Shown here piece by piece: positions 61,043 through 64,000 of a stretch of 64,000 nt of DNA (positions are counted from its first letter, which is position 1; the number at the start of each line of letters is the position of its first letter). Under the pieces are notes generated by a model. That model worked only from the letters and a program-made list of their open reading frames with translations. It did no database searches and had not been told where the DNA came from. Source of the DNA: Strongyloides papillosus (Eukaryota > Nematoda > Chromadorea > Rhabditida > Strongyloididae); assembly GCA_005656395.1 (NCBI GenBank), contig SRSI01000071.1, forward strand, positions 62,001 to 126,000. The letters run 5' to 3'. Both the position numbers and the translations under genes were made by a program.

Positions 61043-63866
61043 CTACTCCCGAGCATATGCTGGTTGCAAAATTTTTAATGCTGCTTTCAGACTAAATGGA
61101 TTGAAACCATAACCATTACCTTCATAAAATTTGCTTTGAAATTCTACCCAATGGAGACGTAAGGCATGTAAGAAGGCCGATAATCCTTCCATTAATACTA
61201 GAATTGATACTGTAAGAATAAAAAAAATGAAAAATGATATGAATACAGAGATTGGTCCATAAAAAGGTAACATTTGCATTCCTTCGACTAATATTTTATC
61301 CCACAGAATCTCAGAAAGTTCTAGAAAAATATACACATATTGTTTAATACAATTTGTTTAAAAACTTACGTGCATGAGCGAGTGACAGTGCCCATAACCT
61401 AAGGTATGAAGCAGTATGTGATATACATCCAAGAACAAATTCAATAGAATGAATTGATTGATGTACCATTAAATTAGTAAAGCTTTCTCCAGGTTCAGCT
61501 GATAAAGATGTTTTTTTGTCAGAAACACTAGGATTTAATGTATTTGATGAAGGGTGTTTACGAATATGTGAAGTTGTTGATGTAATAGTATTATCCTCAT
61601 TTGGTTGATTAATAGCAATCAACTCTAATGTCTCGTTAATATTTTTTACATCATAGTAATATTTGCTTTTTTTCCTATTTTTAAAAAGTTCATAAAATGG
61701 TTTACCAAACAGCATTATTGGTATACACATTAATGCTATCAACAGTAATGTTCGTTCAAAATCACTTTGATTAGGATACCATTGATTTAAATAACAGCCT
61801 TTCATTTCAATATACTCTGTAGATGATCCATTAATAAATCCTACATTTCTTTTTTTTAACATTACCATATTAATGAGACCAATTAGAAGCGATGGTGCAC
61901 AATGTGATCCTGGATAGTATAAACCGAACACTTCACCTGGATGAACACTGTAATATATCCATTTAACTATTATCTGTATACATAAATAGACAAATATTGA
62001 TGTAAGAAATAGTAATTGTGGTATAAAATTTGTTAAAATATCAATAAAACTTTTTTTATACCAATAATTAAAAAAACTTATAAATACTCCAAAAGTCATT
62101 TGAGATACCCCAATTAATATTGATGCTTTCATTTTCATTGAATTTAAAAAATTTAATTTATTCTTTGATAAATTCCAAATAGGATCAACCCCGATAATGT
62201 ATGGACCTTGCTAAAAAAATTGCAAAGAAAAAAGATTTAGTATAAATTTAAAATGAAAAATTATTACCGTATTATTGAAAGCATATAAAGGATCTAATGT
62301 TAAATCAAATGGTCTGTTTGATGATTCTAAAATCCAACTTGTCAAATTATTCTCTGTATATGGAATTTGCCATGATGATCCAAAGATATTAAAACTTTTT
62401 GCAAATGCATCATTATATATAATTCCTGTATATACAGACATTAATCCCATTAAAAATATAATGTAACGACCACCAAAAAATATACTTGAAATCTCATCTA
62501 ATTCTTGAACTTTTTCAATAATTTTTTCTTTATAGATCAAAAAAAATCCAAAAAGAGCTAAAATTACTCCATGACCAGCATCGCCAAACATAACAGCAAA
62601 TAAGAATGGAAATGTTATAATTGTAAAAATTGATGGATTAATTTCTCCATATGTTGGTATTCCATAAGAATCAACAATTCCTTGAAAACAGTTTGTAAAT
62701 TTATTGCTCATTGTCAATGTTGGTGGGATCTCTGTAGAATCTATTACATTTAAAATTGGAAGAACAGTTCCTCTTTTATTAACACACTCTTGAAGAGCAT
62801 CTCTTACATCATCAATATAAACATCTGGTATCCATGCTTCGGCAACATAAAAATTTCCACTTGTATCAAATTTAAATGAATTTAGGTAATGGTAAATTGT
62901 TTTTTGTAAATGTACCTCTTTCCACCATTCATTTATTTGTTTGGCTGTTGATGTTAGTACGTCTCCTTTTTGTGAGATTGTTGAATTGATAACAGTTACC
63001 AAATCATCCATACGAATTTTGACTTCTAGTTCACTACGGTGGCGATCTCTCGCAGTCTTGGGACATGGATACTGTTTTGCTCCAAAACCATCACATACTC
63101 TATCAACAATATCTTGTAACTTTTTACCTTTAAAAAATATTATAAAAACACATCTTTCGGGTTTTTTTTGTAAGAATGTACATTCTTCAATTTCAATTAA
63201 AGAGGTGCGAACGAATGCTGTCCTTCTACATGCTCTCCATAGTACTCTTTCAAAAGCAAATCTTTTTTGTGCATCAATTACACCAGCAACGAACCACGGA
63301 ATAGAAATATCATTAGATAGATTGGAAGTTTCTCTCTCCAACTCAATATCATGTGCCAGAGAGATCCTTTCATTAGATACAGCACTTTCTAATGTATGTA
63401 TAGCTTCATCATCAACATGATCGATAAAAAATTCGTTAACCTTATCAAGTACCTGTTCAAATTCTTTCATCTCATCAAGTTGATTTTTTAAATTTTCTTC
63501 ATATTTAGTTAATTCAATAACAACTTTTTCTCTCTCCTCAATTTCATAACTAATTGTAATTAAATCTTTTGGTTTTCCAACTTCTGTTATGTTATCTAAA
63601 TAGTGATCAAATCGTAAGACATTTTTTCCCTCCGGAATTTTAGAATCCCATATTTGATTTGCTAAATTTTTTAAGCTCCTCTCCATTGAGATACATCTTT
63701 GTACCTCTCTTATGTATGCTCTTTGAAAAACATTAGATGGTGATTTATGTTCATTAATATGTATAAATTCATGCTGTCCTAATTCCGCTAATACATTAAA
63801 TGCATTATCTTTTTGTATGATTAATTGGTATAATTTCATAGGTTCACTACGAAATGTTGATGACAT
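61043..63866 (-). CDS. V-type proton ATPase subunit a
   Basis: The large membrane subunit of the V0 sector, which forms the proton half-channels of the vacuolar H+-ATPase and sets its membrane location. Exons 62268-63866, 61370-62210 and 61043-61320 join to 906 codons (905 aa). The cytosolic N-terminal half (about 1-400) begins with the conserved FRSEPMKLYQLIIQKDNAFN and AELGQHEFIHIN. The membrane half contains FPFLFAVMFGDAGHG, and LRLWALSLAHAQLSE crosses the exon 2/3 join; the Arg in LRLWALSLAHA is the essential proton-translocating residue of the family. The C-terminus (LHALRLHWVEFQSKFYEGNG, then YGFNPF) is canonical. C. elegans has four paralogues (unc-32, vha-5, vha-6, vha-7); which one this matches was not resolved. 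Donor and acceptor sites are GT-AG and in phase. Confidence 0.95.
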
Positions 63867-64000
63867 AATGATATATATATTAGTGATTAATAAACAATAA
63901 TTTTTCTGTAAAAAAATGATGAGTAATTTCTAATATATCAAAAGTAAAATTAAAAAATATTTCAAGATAATATATATATATACAACTTAAAAAGAAAAAG
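63867..64000. other. Upstream flank of the V-ATPase gene
   Basis: A/T-rich sequence 5' of the minus-strand start codon, cut by the window end. It presumably includes promoter sequence; nothing specific was seen. Confidence 0.4.

Noticed and set aside
1..64000. CRISPR array or bacterial insert
   Set aside because: No regularly spaced repeats with unique spacers and no bacterial-type genes; all long genes carry spliceosomal introns or belong to eukaryotic families.

Overview
This is nuclear DNA from a nematode. It is extremely A+T-rich, its spliceosomal introns are mostly 45-65 nt, and its proteins are closest in recall to Caenorhabditis-type families: UNC-104 kinesin, SLI-1/Cbl, PXF-1-like Rap GEF, a NAS-39/tolloid astacin and twinfilin. 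The base composition and tiny introns fit a Strongyloides-like clade IV worm, but the genus is inference. No bacterial operons, CRISPR arrays or viral genomes are visible.

Positions 1 to about 30,000 are gene-poor and repeat-rich. They hold intact tRNA-Cys(GCA) and tRNA-Lys(UUU) genes, a tRNA-Ala(UGC) split by an inserted element, and a decayed tRNA-Tyr-like copy. The mobile DNA includes a possible piggyBac remnant, a deleted mariner-like element, a nearly full-length but broken mariner, and a MITE with a target duplication. One cellular protein gene lies here, a cytidine deaminase. A complete 4.26-kb Ty3-like LTR retrotransposon (minus strand) has identical 113-bp LTRs, a 5-bp target duplication and one intact Gag-Pol ORF. 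Diverged repeats and strong hairpins surround it.

Positions 30,194 to the end are gene-dense. In order: unc-104 kinesin-3 (+), with one apparent frameshift in the motor domain; a secreted or membrane-anchored Skeletor-like DM13 protein (-); Cbl E3 ligase sli-1 (-); an SLC35F6-like transporter (+); twinfilin (+); a tolloid/BMP1-type astacin (+); a PDZ-type Rap GEF (-); and V-ATPase subunit a (-). For six of these genes, joining the exons read from GT/AG sites gives a coding length divisible by three, which supports the models. For unc-104 the same sum is exactly one base too long, matching the frameshift. The genes are housekeeping, neuronal and signalling genes that happen to be neighbours; nothing suggests a shared operon or pathway, although Cbl, the Rap GEF and tolloid all act in developmental signalling.

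The most notable items are the very compact young retrotransposon, the unc-104 frameshift, and the tRNA-Ala gene interrupted by a terminal-inverted-repeat insertion.
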